Assembly: GCA_963920525.1 (NCBI GenBank)
Contig: OY986439.1
Location: 47,714,982-47,778,981 of the forward strand
Direction: 5' to 3'
DNA: 64,000 nucleotides
From: Dichetophora obliterata
Taxonomy: Eukaryota > Arthropoda > Insecta > Diptera > Sciomyzidae
Made by a program: the position numbers and the translations under genes. The notes under the pieces are model-generated. The model saw nothing but the letters and a program-made list of their open reading frames with translations. It was not told where the DNA came from and searched no databases. Below, piece after piece: positions 10,926 to 20,774 of this stretch (positions within the stretch are counted from its first letter, which is position 1; the number at the start of each line of letters is the position of its first letter).

Positions 10926-11323
10926 CAGCTTTGCCAGTGGAAAGAAGAAGAACATTTTGACGCTGAGTGGCATTTCTTTGCCACATCGCATGAAAAGGGG
11001 CTGTGTGATGACATCGGTGGAGCTTTTAAACGAAATGCCATGAAAGCCAGTCTTCAAAGACTATTTGAAAACTTATTAACAAGCGCGAGAGAGCTTTACG
11101 AATGAGCTATCACAAAGGAGTCAACAATATGTTATCGGTTTTGCTCAAAAGAGTCTTTTGAAATGTTGAAGCTGAGTTGATGTCAAAATTTAAAAATGTG
11201 CAAGCTATAACCGGCACACAAAAGTTACACAGTTTTATTCCCATCAATAATAGGGAGAATAAAACTCAACGATATTCAGCTTTAGAGGATTTTTTAATAC
11301 ATCAGCTGATCAAACCATCATAA
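10926..11323 (+). pseudogene. Broken transposon protein with the motif WHFFATSHEKG
   Basis: Frame 10926-11105 reads QLCQWKEEEHFDAEWHFFAT and continues SHEKGLCDDIGGAFKRNAMK then ASLQRLFENL, to a stop at 11103-11105. Beyond that stop the frame stays open to 11177, and a frameshift leads into 11186-11323 with the word ITGTQKLHSFIPI. I recall the pattern EWHFFATSHGKG..CDGIGGTVKR and I.GT..HSFIP from uncharacterised transposon-encoded proteins of aphids, Hydra and other animals, but I do not know the superfamily. It sits in the spacer between the inverted arms, as expected for a decayed transposase. One in-frame stop and one frameshift show that it is dead. Confidence 0.6.
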
Positions 11324-11998
11324 CTTTTTTGTTTTGAGACCGATTTTTTAACTTTTTGGAACAAAAACAGTAAAAATTTAATAATCTTCAATATGGCAAT
11401 CTTGAAACAAAATTTTGAGCACCTTTTTACAAATAAAAGTAAAAAAGAATTAAAAATATTTTTTTTCGGTATTTACCAGTTTTCTCTTCCAAGGTCAAGT
11501 GTAAGGTCATCGAAACTTACGAATAAAATGTTGGTCCTTATAAGACAAACCATTTTGCAGATTAAATTTTGCAAATATCTTCACCGTTATGAAATTTATA
11601 GGTGATAAATTGCCTCAAAATGACAAGGTATGTGCACAAAAATGGAAATTGCGAAAAAGCATATAAAAGCTCCATCATAAAATTGTGTTTGACTTAAAGG
11701 CAACACTATTCTTCAAATTTAAAAAAAAATCGAAAAAAATTACGCGTTTTTTGAGAAATTAGCAAATTAATTTTTTTAAATATGTTAGCAACCCTATCAT
11801 TCAAAATTTCAAAGTTATATATTTTTACCAGAAACTACTTTTTAATACCTTTCTAACGATACCTTATTTATAAAAATTAAAACTGACGTAGATACAATTA
11901 ATTAAAAATTTTCCAATTCTGGCGTTTTCGGACGATGTGCAGAATTGAAAGGTCAATAACTTTTTAACGAATGGCGATAAAAAAAATAAATTAACTTA

Positions 11999-12969
11999 CC
12001 CAGTAGCGGATGGAATATATTCCGAATATGTGTAGCATCAATTACCTTGTAATGACCACTACTTCCGACTATATTACCTTACTATGCATAAAAGGCCTTA
12101 CATTTAACATTGAATGAGATAGGAAGTAAGTGATCGCCTCCCTTCAGCATTACCTAGAAGTTATGGAGTAACATACTACTTGTATTAAGTTATTCGAATG
12201 TAATGTAAGGCACTGCAAGTAATGAATTCAGAAATTTGTTCTATTTTTCAGTTAATAATAAATTGCTTTGTTATGAAAAAAATAGCCACGTAACAAGTTT
12301 AAAGCATCTGATTCTTAGCACATTACAAGTAATGAATTATTTGAGCACTTCTTGGTATTGCAGAAAGCAGGCAATCACTTTATTTGTATCTCATTGAAAG
12401 GAAAGTGTAAAGGCGGAATAACTGACCACGTTCAGCAAGTTCTATAAGTATTTTATTGTAAGTTTTTGAGCTTTATCCCTCTCCACACTCAATGAGAGAG
12501 TAACAAAAAATTGCTACATGCTCTTTGATTGGACTAGAATAATTTAAATTTTTGCAGAAAACTTTCTGAAGGTGATATGTAAATTCCGCTTAAAACATTT
12601 TAAATTTGATTTATTTATGTTTGTAAATGTTTGCTTATAAATCTGTATGTTACATATGTTATACTAATACTAATGATTTTTTTGTATATAAAAATTTTTG
12701 AAAAAAGTAATGCTTCCTTACCTGGTAATTTATTCTGTATTAGTTCTATGGTAGCCACTGGCAAATCCGCTGCTGGGTTTGATTTGATTTCATATTTGCA
12801 AAATCACTGCATTACTTTTCCTTGTATGCTACATTAAAGGTAATGAGGTATGAGTTAATTACTTCTGCTATATGCAGACGCATTACTTTTTGAAAAAAGT
12901 AATGCTTCCTTACCTGGTAATTTATTCTGTATTAGTTCTATGGTAGCCACTGGCAAATCCGCTGCTGGG
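11999..12969. mobile_element. TA-target MITE inserted in the right foldback arm (971 bp)
   Basis: The termini are CCCAGTAGCGGAT and its imperfect complement ATCCGCTGCTGGG, flanked by TA on both sides (11997-11998 and 12970-12971). The intact left arm of the foldback element gives the uninterrupted sequence AACTTATGTTCTTAG, which proves insertion at TA with duplication of TA, the Tc1/mariner-type signature. Inside, an 84-bp segment is exactly repeated with a 192-bp offset (12695-12778 and 12887-12970), so the right end is duplicated. Frames inside are short; no transposase. Confidence 0.85.
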
Positions 12970-13080
12970 TATGTTCTTAGAATTTTAATAGGAACCTATA
13001 GCCGAAAAAGAAGACAAATCGAAAGCCATGAGGTCAATTTTTGAAAAAAATTTTGCGTTATGCGTGGAATGTGCGTGCTA

Positions 13081-13940
13081 TTTTGAAAAAACATTTTTAT
13101 ACACGTGTTCTACGTGTCTCAAATATTTCAGGCCAAACAAACATTTTATAAGTCCTGTTTCCGGACTCGTTTCAAGTAACATTTAAGGTACTTAAAATCG
13201 TTTCCTTACACACTTTTTAAACTAAAAGTTATTTTGCACTCATTCTTTATTATTAAAGAAATACTTGTTTTTTTACTCATCTTTCTATTGTGAAGGATTT
13301 TTGTTAGTTGTTTTTCCTGCGCCTAGTTTAAAAGTTTTTTTTATAGAATACTTGTATATCCTGTTAAATTGATAATGTTTTAGATGTAAGAATAAAAACC
13401 ATATCTCTATAAATTGTGCAATGACAGATGATTTTAAATGTTTTACTACTTAAAATAGAATATCTATCTATCTACAAATATTTTATTAGTCTTCGTTTCA
13501 AGTAACTTGAAGGTACATAAAGCGTTTCTTTATACATTTTTTAAGCTAGAGAGGGAAGAAGAACAAGCAAAATATCATTCTCTATTCAATACAATTGTAT
13601 TATTTATCAAACTATATAGCTTCAAGTTTACTTGGAAAAATTTCTTCGAGCACGAATTTCGAGCTATAAACAGCTGATCGTGAAATTATAAGCTCAATAT
13701 TTTTTATTGTTTTGTGAAATAAAAATTAATTTTATCATCAAATGCAAGTATTTTTGTTTTATATATTACGTACAAAGTTTTTTTATAAGAAAAATAAAGC
13801 TGTATTACGTATTTTTTCTGAATTTTTTGTTTATGTGCATGCTGCTCTTGTGTACGTTTTCTTAGACTGAATAAAATTTGGGGAATACCGTTGATTTTAT
13901 TTTGATACATATTATATTGATTACTGGTGACGAAATGTAT
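13081..13940. other. AT-rich DNA, no recognisable feature
   Basis: No gene or clear repeat. The minus-strand frame at 13704-14018 runs into the next element and looks fortuitous. Confidence 0.5.
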
Positions 13941-14659
13941 TAAGGCTGCAGGCCTGTAGACAAGAAGACAGAGGGGGCAGGCATGAATCTTGGGGGCGGC
14001 AATTTTCTGTTTTTTCATTTAAATAAAAAAAAAACAATTCTTTAACGTGTGAAATGAATACATTACACATATTTATTAAAAATCAGTTCATTTTATAATA
14101 TTTACATGGATATGTAGATCTTTTTATACATGAGATTAATACATAAAAAATAATATAAAAATCAATTCAGGACTTTGTAATGAAATGAAGGTAAAAATAC
14201 AAGATTTATTTAAAGTGGCTAGAAATATAAGAAAGAATAGCGTAATGGGCTAACATATGTATAAGACATTTTTTAAGTAAAACAAATAAAAAAATTGAAC
14301 TAACCCGCATCCGTCATTTGCATCAAATTGATGCAAATATTTTATTCAGATTTATATATTAAGAACAAACAATCCTGTTTTGATTTTGCTTCTTTAAATT
14401 TTTTCTAGAATTAAGATTTGCAGTTTTTTCTTCTTTTAAAATTAATAAACATTCATCATGCATAAAAAAAATTTAAAAATTAAAAACATTTCAATGAATT
14501 ATATATTCTTTTTTTATCTGCATCAAATTGGTGAACAATGTGCTTTTCATTTCTAGAAAGTTCCTGTGGGTTAAAAAATTATAAAAATTTAAATCTTATT
14601 TAAGGCGACAAAGTAGAAATTTGAAAAATTGTAATAATTTGCTTGAAATGTTTTGCTAA

Positions 14660-15981
14660 CCCTGGATAACCAATCATATTTCTAATATATAATAACCAAT
14701 GTTAGTCGATTCGACTAAAACGCTCCAAAACTCGTTATAGAGGAGCTGTTTGTACATAAAATAAATTGAAAGCTGTTGAAAATTGAAAAACTATGTATAT
14801 TTTACTAGAAATCAAAAAACATTAATATTGGTCTTTGTTTTTTTTATTTTTTACATATTTTCATAAGCTACTTATTTCATCAGTTCGAGATTTATCAGAT
14901 AAGATTATTGAAAAAAAAAATAGTAAATAAATATAAAAAACTTAAAAGGTTCTTCTATCACTATACGAATAAAGCATTATTATTATTAAAATAAAAAAGT
15001 TTAAATCAATTGCTTAGCACAAGAGACACAATTCGCTGCACCACCATAACAAACTTATAACCAAAACACTATATTCCAAAACAAAGGAATTAACTTTGAC
15101 TGTACCGAAGTTAAAATACCTCACATCTGTATTTTAGTATATACGAATTTTTTAATGTTGTATAATTTTGATGACGCCACTTTTATAGGGCGTGGTTTTT
15201 ATCCAAATATATAAAATTTGAAACTCAGAGCTCATCCTGATTATCAAAGCTTATGTGTAAAATATCAAGTTTAAACCATCATTTTGTTGAATTTATGAAG
15301 TTTTGTATTATAATTACGCCACTTTGTGTGTGAGGTGGGTGTGGTTTTCATCCAATTTTGACAAATTTCAAATATGTGGTGAATATTTTGCTCCAAGGCT
15401 AATGTACAAAAAGCCAAGTTCACATTTTAATTTTTGTGGCATTTTAAGAGAAACCGTTTTGATAAAGTCACTTCGTTTGGTAGGTAGGCGTGGTGTTCAT
15501 CCGATTTTTCTCATTCCCGAATTTTATCTCTGTTTTTTAATATAAGCATATATTTTTGATTTCATTACGATAGCTTACAAATTGTGGCTCTAATGGTGTC
15601 GACAAACAGACAATCGGACAGACGGACAAAGCTAAATCGACTCAGGAGATAATGCTGATCAAATATATATATACTTTTCTATACCTACCACGTCTCCTTA
15701 TTAGCGTTACGAACGAAGTGACAAAGTTAATATACCCCTTACGCAGTACGAGTGATTGTATAAAAAGTTACGTTAAAGCCAATGTTAGTCGCTTCGACGT
15801 ACACTACATTTATAAAAAGATTCACACCATCCAATTAAAAAGCCAAACACAACGAGGACAGCTTAACAACTATTGTGGTTACTACAATATGGATAGAGAA
15901 CACGATCAGATGAGAGAAAAAAAGTTGTAAGCAAAAAAGTGAGCAGTGTTAGTCGAAACGACTAACATTGGTTATCCAGGG
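14660..15981. mobile_element. piggyBac-like non-autonomous element (1,322 bp)
   Basis: The termini are CCCTGGATAACCAA at 14660 and its complement ending at 15981, flanked by ctaa (14656-14659) and ttaa (15982-15985). TTAA targets with CCC ends are the piggyBac signature; the left TTAA carries one change. A subterminal palindrome GTTAGTCGATTCGACTAA (near 14702) is matched by GTTAGTCGAAACGACTAAC near 15948, and a third trace is at about 15783. No transposase is visible. Another repeat family (15086-15690) is nested within. Confidence 0.65.
15086..15690 (-). mobile_element. TE remnant of a dispersed family, copy 1
   Basis: It contains CCGAAGTTAAAATACC, then repeated phrases like GATGACGCCACTTT and GGCGTGGTTTTTATCC, and ends in GACAGACGGACAAAGCTAAA followed by TCGACTCAGGAG, the complement of the block at 6455. 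A second copy lies at 16674-17085. The spurious open frames at 15303-15545 and 15652-15930 fall in it. Family unknown to me. Confidence 0.5.
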
Positions 15982-16141
15982 TTAAGCAAATTTCATATAC
16001 ATATTCAAGACATGAATAAGGTGAATGTGTATATTTTTTGTTATTTTAAACTAATCTAATTTTAAAGCAATAAACAAATATATCTACAAAATGCATATTA
16101 ATCATTCATTTAAAGTTTTTCATTGTCTGATTTGGCCAGGC

Positions 16142-16313
16142 GGGAAAACGGTTGCAGTAGGGGGCATTGCCCCCTTGCCCCACCCTGCCTACAGGACTTT
16201 AAGGCTGTGTGCGAATTGATCTAAATGGGAAAACGGTTGTAGTAGGGGGGCATTGCCCCCCTTGCCCCGCCCTGGCTACAGAACTGTAAGGCTGTGTGCG
16301 AATTGATCTAAAT
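16142..16313 (+). repeat. 85-bp tandem repeat, two copies, with C-rich hairpins
   Basis: GGGAAAACGGTTG begins at 16142 and 16227. Each unit has a GGGGGCATTGCCCCC hairpin, then a CTACAG.AC.GTAAGGCTGTG-like stretch and GCGAATTGATCTAAAT. It spans the right end of the 13949-16199 element. Confidence 0.75.
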
Positions 16314-16463
16314 GAGACCTAAACTAAATTGGGTCGATAAGGCAGTGCTTCTTAAATAATTTGGGAAATTCTCTAGCCACCTAAATGCTTCCTAAATTAG
16401 GAAGCACTGCCTTATCGACACTGTTTAGCTTAGGTCGCATTTAGATCAATTCGCACACAGCCT
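16289..16463. mobile_element. Palindromic MITE, ~175 bp
   Basis: AGGCTGTGTGCGAATTGATC at 16289 pairs with its complement ending at 16463; arms of about 65-70 bp also include TCGATAAGGCAGTGCTTC and its complement. The loop is about 45 bp. The outer 27 bp also occur in the flanking 85-bp repeats, so the hairpin may have formed by a rearrangement rather than by transposition. Confidence 0.65.
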
Positions 16464-16673
16464 AAATTGAATAAGTTTTAAGGTGACTTTTGGGTAGTAC
16501 GTTCTTTTTGTGGCAAAGACAAAGTTTATGTTATTTAAATAGTGGCGAAATGAATAAAGTCGAAAATTAGAGGAATTAGTAAAATTAATTTAAGGTGACT
16601 CACAAAAATAGAAAAAGCAAAAATGTTGAGAATTCGAAGATAAATATTATTTTGAAAATATTTCAAATAAAAC

Positions 16674-17085
16674 TAGGAAGGAAATATCTTCGACTGGAAC
16701 GAAGTTAAAATACCCCTGGTCGTATTTGAGTTTATTCGAAGACTTGTATGTTGTATTATTTTGATGACATCACTTTTATAAGTAGTGCTTTTTATTCAAA
16801 TATTTCACATTTGAAACTCAAAGTCATTTTTATCTATAAAACTTATATGGAAAATTATCAAGTCTTAAAATAATTTACTATTATGATGACGTTGCTTTGT
16901 TAGGGAGGTGGGCGGAATTTTCAGTTTTTTTTTTAACAATTTCCTAGCATAGAGTGCTTAGTAAAGATTCAAATTTATTTGCTAAATTTGAAGCCGTACT
17001 CAACTTTGTGGAATTTAAGGAGATTTTACAGCTTTCATAAAGCCACTTTGTATCATTTTTTTGGTGACAGTCAGACAGACAAAGA
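16674..17085 (-). mobile_element. TE remnant of a dispersed family, copy 2
   Basis: Shares with 15086-15690 the phrases ACGAAGTTAAAATACC, TTTTGATGAC..CACTTTTATA and TTTGAAACTCA, and ends in CAGTCAGACAGACAAAG. Truncated and diverged; no protein. Confidence 0.5.
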
Positions 17086-17770
17086 TTTTAAAAATTACTT
17101 TTTTGGAGTAATGTACTTCAAAATGTTTCTCGCAAAAAGAATTTCGAAAAAATATTCAATGTACCAATTTATTTTATTATATATAAAGATTTCTTTAAAA
17201 CGGTGATTTTTTCCATTTTCGCTAAAGACTGGGCCGACAAGTGTGATCTTTAGGATAACAATTGTTTCACTGTTGTCACTGTTGTAACTCAAATACACTG
17301 TTCTTATGGCAATAAATTTTATCTTTGAGATGATATTTTTTATTGCTGTTGGCACAACAATTTCAATGTTTAATCAAATGAAAAAGAATCAATGTTGAGA
17401 AATCAAATACTCTTGCACTGTTGTATTAAATGTGTTCCGTTGTTGGGAACAAAATGACCAACAAAAGTTGTTGCCATTAAGTACAAAATTGTCGGCAAAA
17501 CATCGTTTTTTTTAAATGTGGTTTCATAATTTAAATTCTGCTTGGTTAAAAAATTTATTATATATTCTGGCCTAAGATATATTTTTTTAGAAAAAATATC
17601 TATAGGAACAAAAACCTTTCCTTAAAATACAAAAGTTGTATTCAGAATTCATTAATTAGTTTCTCGAGAAAGTCCTTTGAAAAACCGTCAGAATGATGTT
17701 ATGAGATGATTAAGCTAAGTTTAAATTTAACTAAAGATTTTTTTCAATTTTTTTTTCTTTTTTTAAAAAA
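17086..17770. other. AT-rich DNA, no recognisable feature
   Basis: Recurrent CACTGTTGT-like words around 17265-17420 hint at an old repeat that I cannot delimit. No gene. Confidence 0.45.
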
Positions 17771-18070
17771 GATCAAAGAAGCAAGGCATGTGCCTTATAC
17801 AAACAACGTTTGATCTTTGTCCTGAAAGAAAAGGAATAGATTATTAGAGAAAGATTTGATTGGAACCATACGTGAAACCTTAACCTCGGAAAGAATTTCC
17901 TCAGTTGTTCCTGTCGTTTAAATTCACATTTTCAACAATTTAGCTGTGGATTTTTTGTTTCAATAATTCTTAAATGTAGTAAGGAACAAAGAAAGCGAAA
18001 AGAACCATGCCTGAACCAGGGGACCTCTGAGTTGATAGTCCAGCGCAGTCTTCACTAGACTACAAAGACC
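17771..18070 (-). mobile_element. tRNA-derived SINE-like repeat, copy B
   Basis: On the minus strand the head reads TAGTCTAGTGAAGACTGCGC, a good A-box context, then CTCAGAGGTCCCCTGGTTCA, followed by the body shared with copies A and C. It ends with the tail GATCAAACGTTG...TTCTTTGATC that copy A lacks. An internal deletion removes part of the body. Confidence 0.68.
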
Positions 18071-19170
18071 CACAAGTAGGATAAGTTAAAACAAAAAGTT
18101 GCGCCACCAGTTTATGACTCAAAAACTTTTTTAAATCTGCCAAAATAACAACAAATTAAACTTTTGCTTATAAAACAGAAATTTTTTCGAGCTCATTATT
18201 TTAAAATTTCCCAACCTATGAAGAGGTTTTCAAACTTGGCATAAATCTTTATAAAATAAGAAAATGAATGAATATTTAAGACACCGGATGAGTTCAAGTG
18301 CCAAGTCAGGTGCAAATGCTTAAAAAAAATACGAAGTTGTAGAAAAAACCTTTCTAAAACAAACGACCCGTCAAGTAGTCGGAGACAAAAGCAATTGCTT
18401 TGAAAAGCGCTCTGTAAGATGAAGGCCACACGGCAAACACTTCGCGGCCAACAAATAGTGGCCAGAAAAAGACATCGCAAGACTTCTACTACTACTTGTG
18501 TTGGCTGGCTCCTTGCCAAGATTATTACAATTAATTAAAGATGCAATTGTTGCGCGCTCCAATGCAAAAAAGAAGCAGCACTGAAATAATTATGATGATG
18601 AAGAAAAACAGTTAAGTTAGCTTCCGCTGGTAGTTCTTAATTCATTTGTCTTGGCATGGACAAAGTTTTGCACCATAGCTCAAAATCACTCTTATTATGA
18701 ATAGGGAAAATAACACAAAAAAATAAAAAAAAAATAAACAAGAAATTAAATGAAAAAGAAAAACTCAAAAAACAATAAAACTCAATTGTAAGGAAAAGTT
18801 GGCGTATCTTTACAGGCGGTGTCAGGAAATCAGCAAAAGATGCAGCGGCATTGCTTTGAGATTCAATTGAGTTGTGAAAGCTGCAAATAAATAATTTGAA
18901 AAGTTTTTGTTAAATAAGAATAAAACCTTGAAAGTGACTTGGTGTTGGTTTGAATTGCAAAGACTTTGTGTATTGATAGATGCCACAGCTTCACCTTTTA
19001 AAGTCAAAAATAAAAGTTTAAATTACAACAACTTTAGCTGATTTATGCATTAATTTTATATTTTAAAATTCCTGCTCATGTCGAATGAAACTATTAGGAA
19101 ATTCTGAAAATGCATTTTTGGTCGATTTTTTAGGATTTAAAAGAATTGTTCGATTTGTTTTTGTAAAACA
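18071..19170. other. Intergenic DNA with a GC-richer island at 18360-18680
   Basis: The island carries overlapping minus-strand frames (18196-18519 and 18371-18562) with no domain I recognise. The rest is AT-rich. No gene can be supported. Confidence 0.4.
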
Positions 19171-19172
19171 TA

Positions 19173-20149
19173 CACTCACAGTAAAATAGCCGACTTATTA
19201 ATAATTAATAAAAAATATTCTTTTTCTTGAATTAAAGCATAATGTGAAGAAATTGACCAAAAAAATGCACAACCAAACTTTATTGACATTCTTAAAGATT
19301 GATATGTTGAGAGTCCATCGCACCTAATTTGACTTCTCAATGTCGTCACAATTTTTTTCAATTTTTTTTTTAAGTTGAAGTGTTCGAATTTGTTCTGCGA
19401 ATTGGACATTCTACGAAGTGTTTGAATTCGACGTTCGTTGAATTTTTACATTTTTATATTTGCCTTGTTGGAAATGAAAAACAAAATTCACTTCTTTTCT
19501 GTATAACTTTTTGTAAAATAAGGCTTTGTAAAAGACGTGACGAAATGGAAACATTTTGTATTGTAGCAAATTAATATGTAGATAGAATTCAGTTTTTGTC
19601 TTAAAAAAAAGTTAAAATTGCCACCATTTAACGAATTCTGAACCAATTTCAATGTTTTTGAGTTCAATTGAAAGGTATTTTTACGTGTAATTTTTTTAAA
19701 AAAAAGGAATGTCATTTATGGAATATTTTTTAATTAAAATTTATAGAAACACAATTCTTTTTTAAGTTAAAGAAAAAGTACAAGAATTTGTTTCGCTACA
19801 CTATTTATTTTGTATTTTATCGGATTTATTTTTACAAAGTCTTATTAAACCAAAAATTTTAAAATAAATTTCATTATTCATTTCCAACAAGACAAATGGC
19901 TGTAAAAATTCAATGAATATTGGCACAATAAAATTCGAACAAATCAACTTTTAAAATAAATATAAAAAAATTATAACGACATTGAGGTCAAATAAGTTGC
20001 AATGGACTCTCATCATGTCCCTCTTTAAGAATATCAATAAAGTTTGGTTGTGCTTTTATTTTTTGGTCAATCTTGTCACACTGTGCTATAGTTCAAGAAG
20101 AAGAATATTTATTATGAAATTTAGCCGGCTTTTTTTTTGACCGCGAGTG
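19173..20149. mobile_element. Long inverted-repeat element with TA target (977 bp)
   Basis: CACTCACAGTAAAATAGCCG at 19173 matches the complement of the right end (CACTCGCGGTC...AGCCG), and both ends are flanked by TA (19171-19172 and 20150-20151). The arms run about 300 bp and share phrases such as GCACAACCAAACTTTATTGA on opposite strands. The centre, about 19500-19870, has only short frames. TA flanks point to a Tc1/mariner-type mechanism; no transposase remains. Confidence 0.75.
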
Positions 20150-20774
20150 TAGTTCTATAGTACTATAGCTAGAACTTAAAAAATCCAAAACATTCTATTA
20201 CATATTTTATCCCATTATGTGATGGCAACAAGGAAATGTTTACACAAATTTGTTTTTTAATAATATTTAAGCCATTGAATTACGTGATCAAAACACGGTT
20301 CAACAAATGAGGACATTTTAATCGAAACAGATTAATATTTGTATGTTTCTGAAAAAAATTTTAATTTTGTCTAGAATTAATACTGAATTATTAATACACT
20401 CGGTAGCCTTTCGATTATACGTCCTTCTCTTTTTGCCAAAACTTGTAAAACAAAATATTTCCAGTTGGATTTAAGAATTTAGGAACATGTATTTAGTTGT
20501 ATTTCATTTTGCACTTCAATATGTACAAGAAGTAACTTAAAATTGTTTGCTTTTTTATTTTTTCCAAAAAGTTTGTTTCAAGGTGGACATTCATTTGTAC
20601 GCATTCAGTAAAAAGTTAACATTTTAATAAGAAAATAAAAGCTAAATCGCCGTTTTGGTATTTCGTAATGGCCTTCTTTATTTTGAAATACGGAAAATTT
20701 GATTTGGCATAGAATCAACTACCCTTTTTAGTATTTGTACACCCATTTTACCCTAAGAATGACGAATCTTTGAG
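20150..20774. other. AT-rich DNA, no recognisable feature
   Basis: Nothing supportable before the start of the hexanucleotide array. Confidence 0.5.

Larger units (their letters stand above)
10391..13080. mobile_element. Foldback-type transposon with ~490-bp inverted arms
   Basis: The left arm 10391-10880 and the right arm 11625-11998 plus 12972-13080 are inverted copies. Examples are ATTCCAAGCATAACGCAAAA at the outer left against ATTCCACGCATAACGCAAAA on the opposite strand at the outer right, and TTGTGCACATACCTTAG against its complement at the inner ends. The right arm is split by a TA-flanked MITE (11999-12969). The central spacer keeps a broken transposon protein (10926-11323). Without the MITE the element is about 1.72 kb. 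Target duplications are not clear. Confidence 0.75.
13949..16199. mobile_element. hAT-like element (2.25 kb) with nested insertions
   Basis: The left terminus is CAGGCCTGTAGACAAGAAGA followed by a G-rich tract. The right terminus, read on the other strand, is AAGTCCTGTAGGCAGGGTGG followed by a G-rich tract. An 8-bp direct repeat taaggctg flanks the element (13941-13948 and 16200-16207). The terminal match is imperfect, so the superfamily is an inference from the 8-bp duplication and CAG-like end. It encloses a piggyBac-like element (14660-15981). The right 85 bp with its flank is repeated in tandem (starts 16142 and 16227). Confidence 0.55.
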
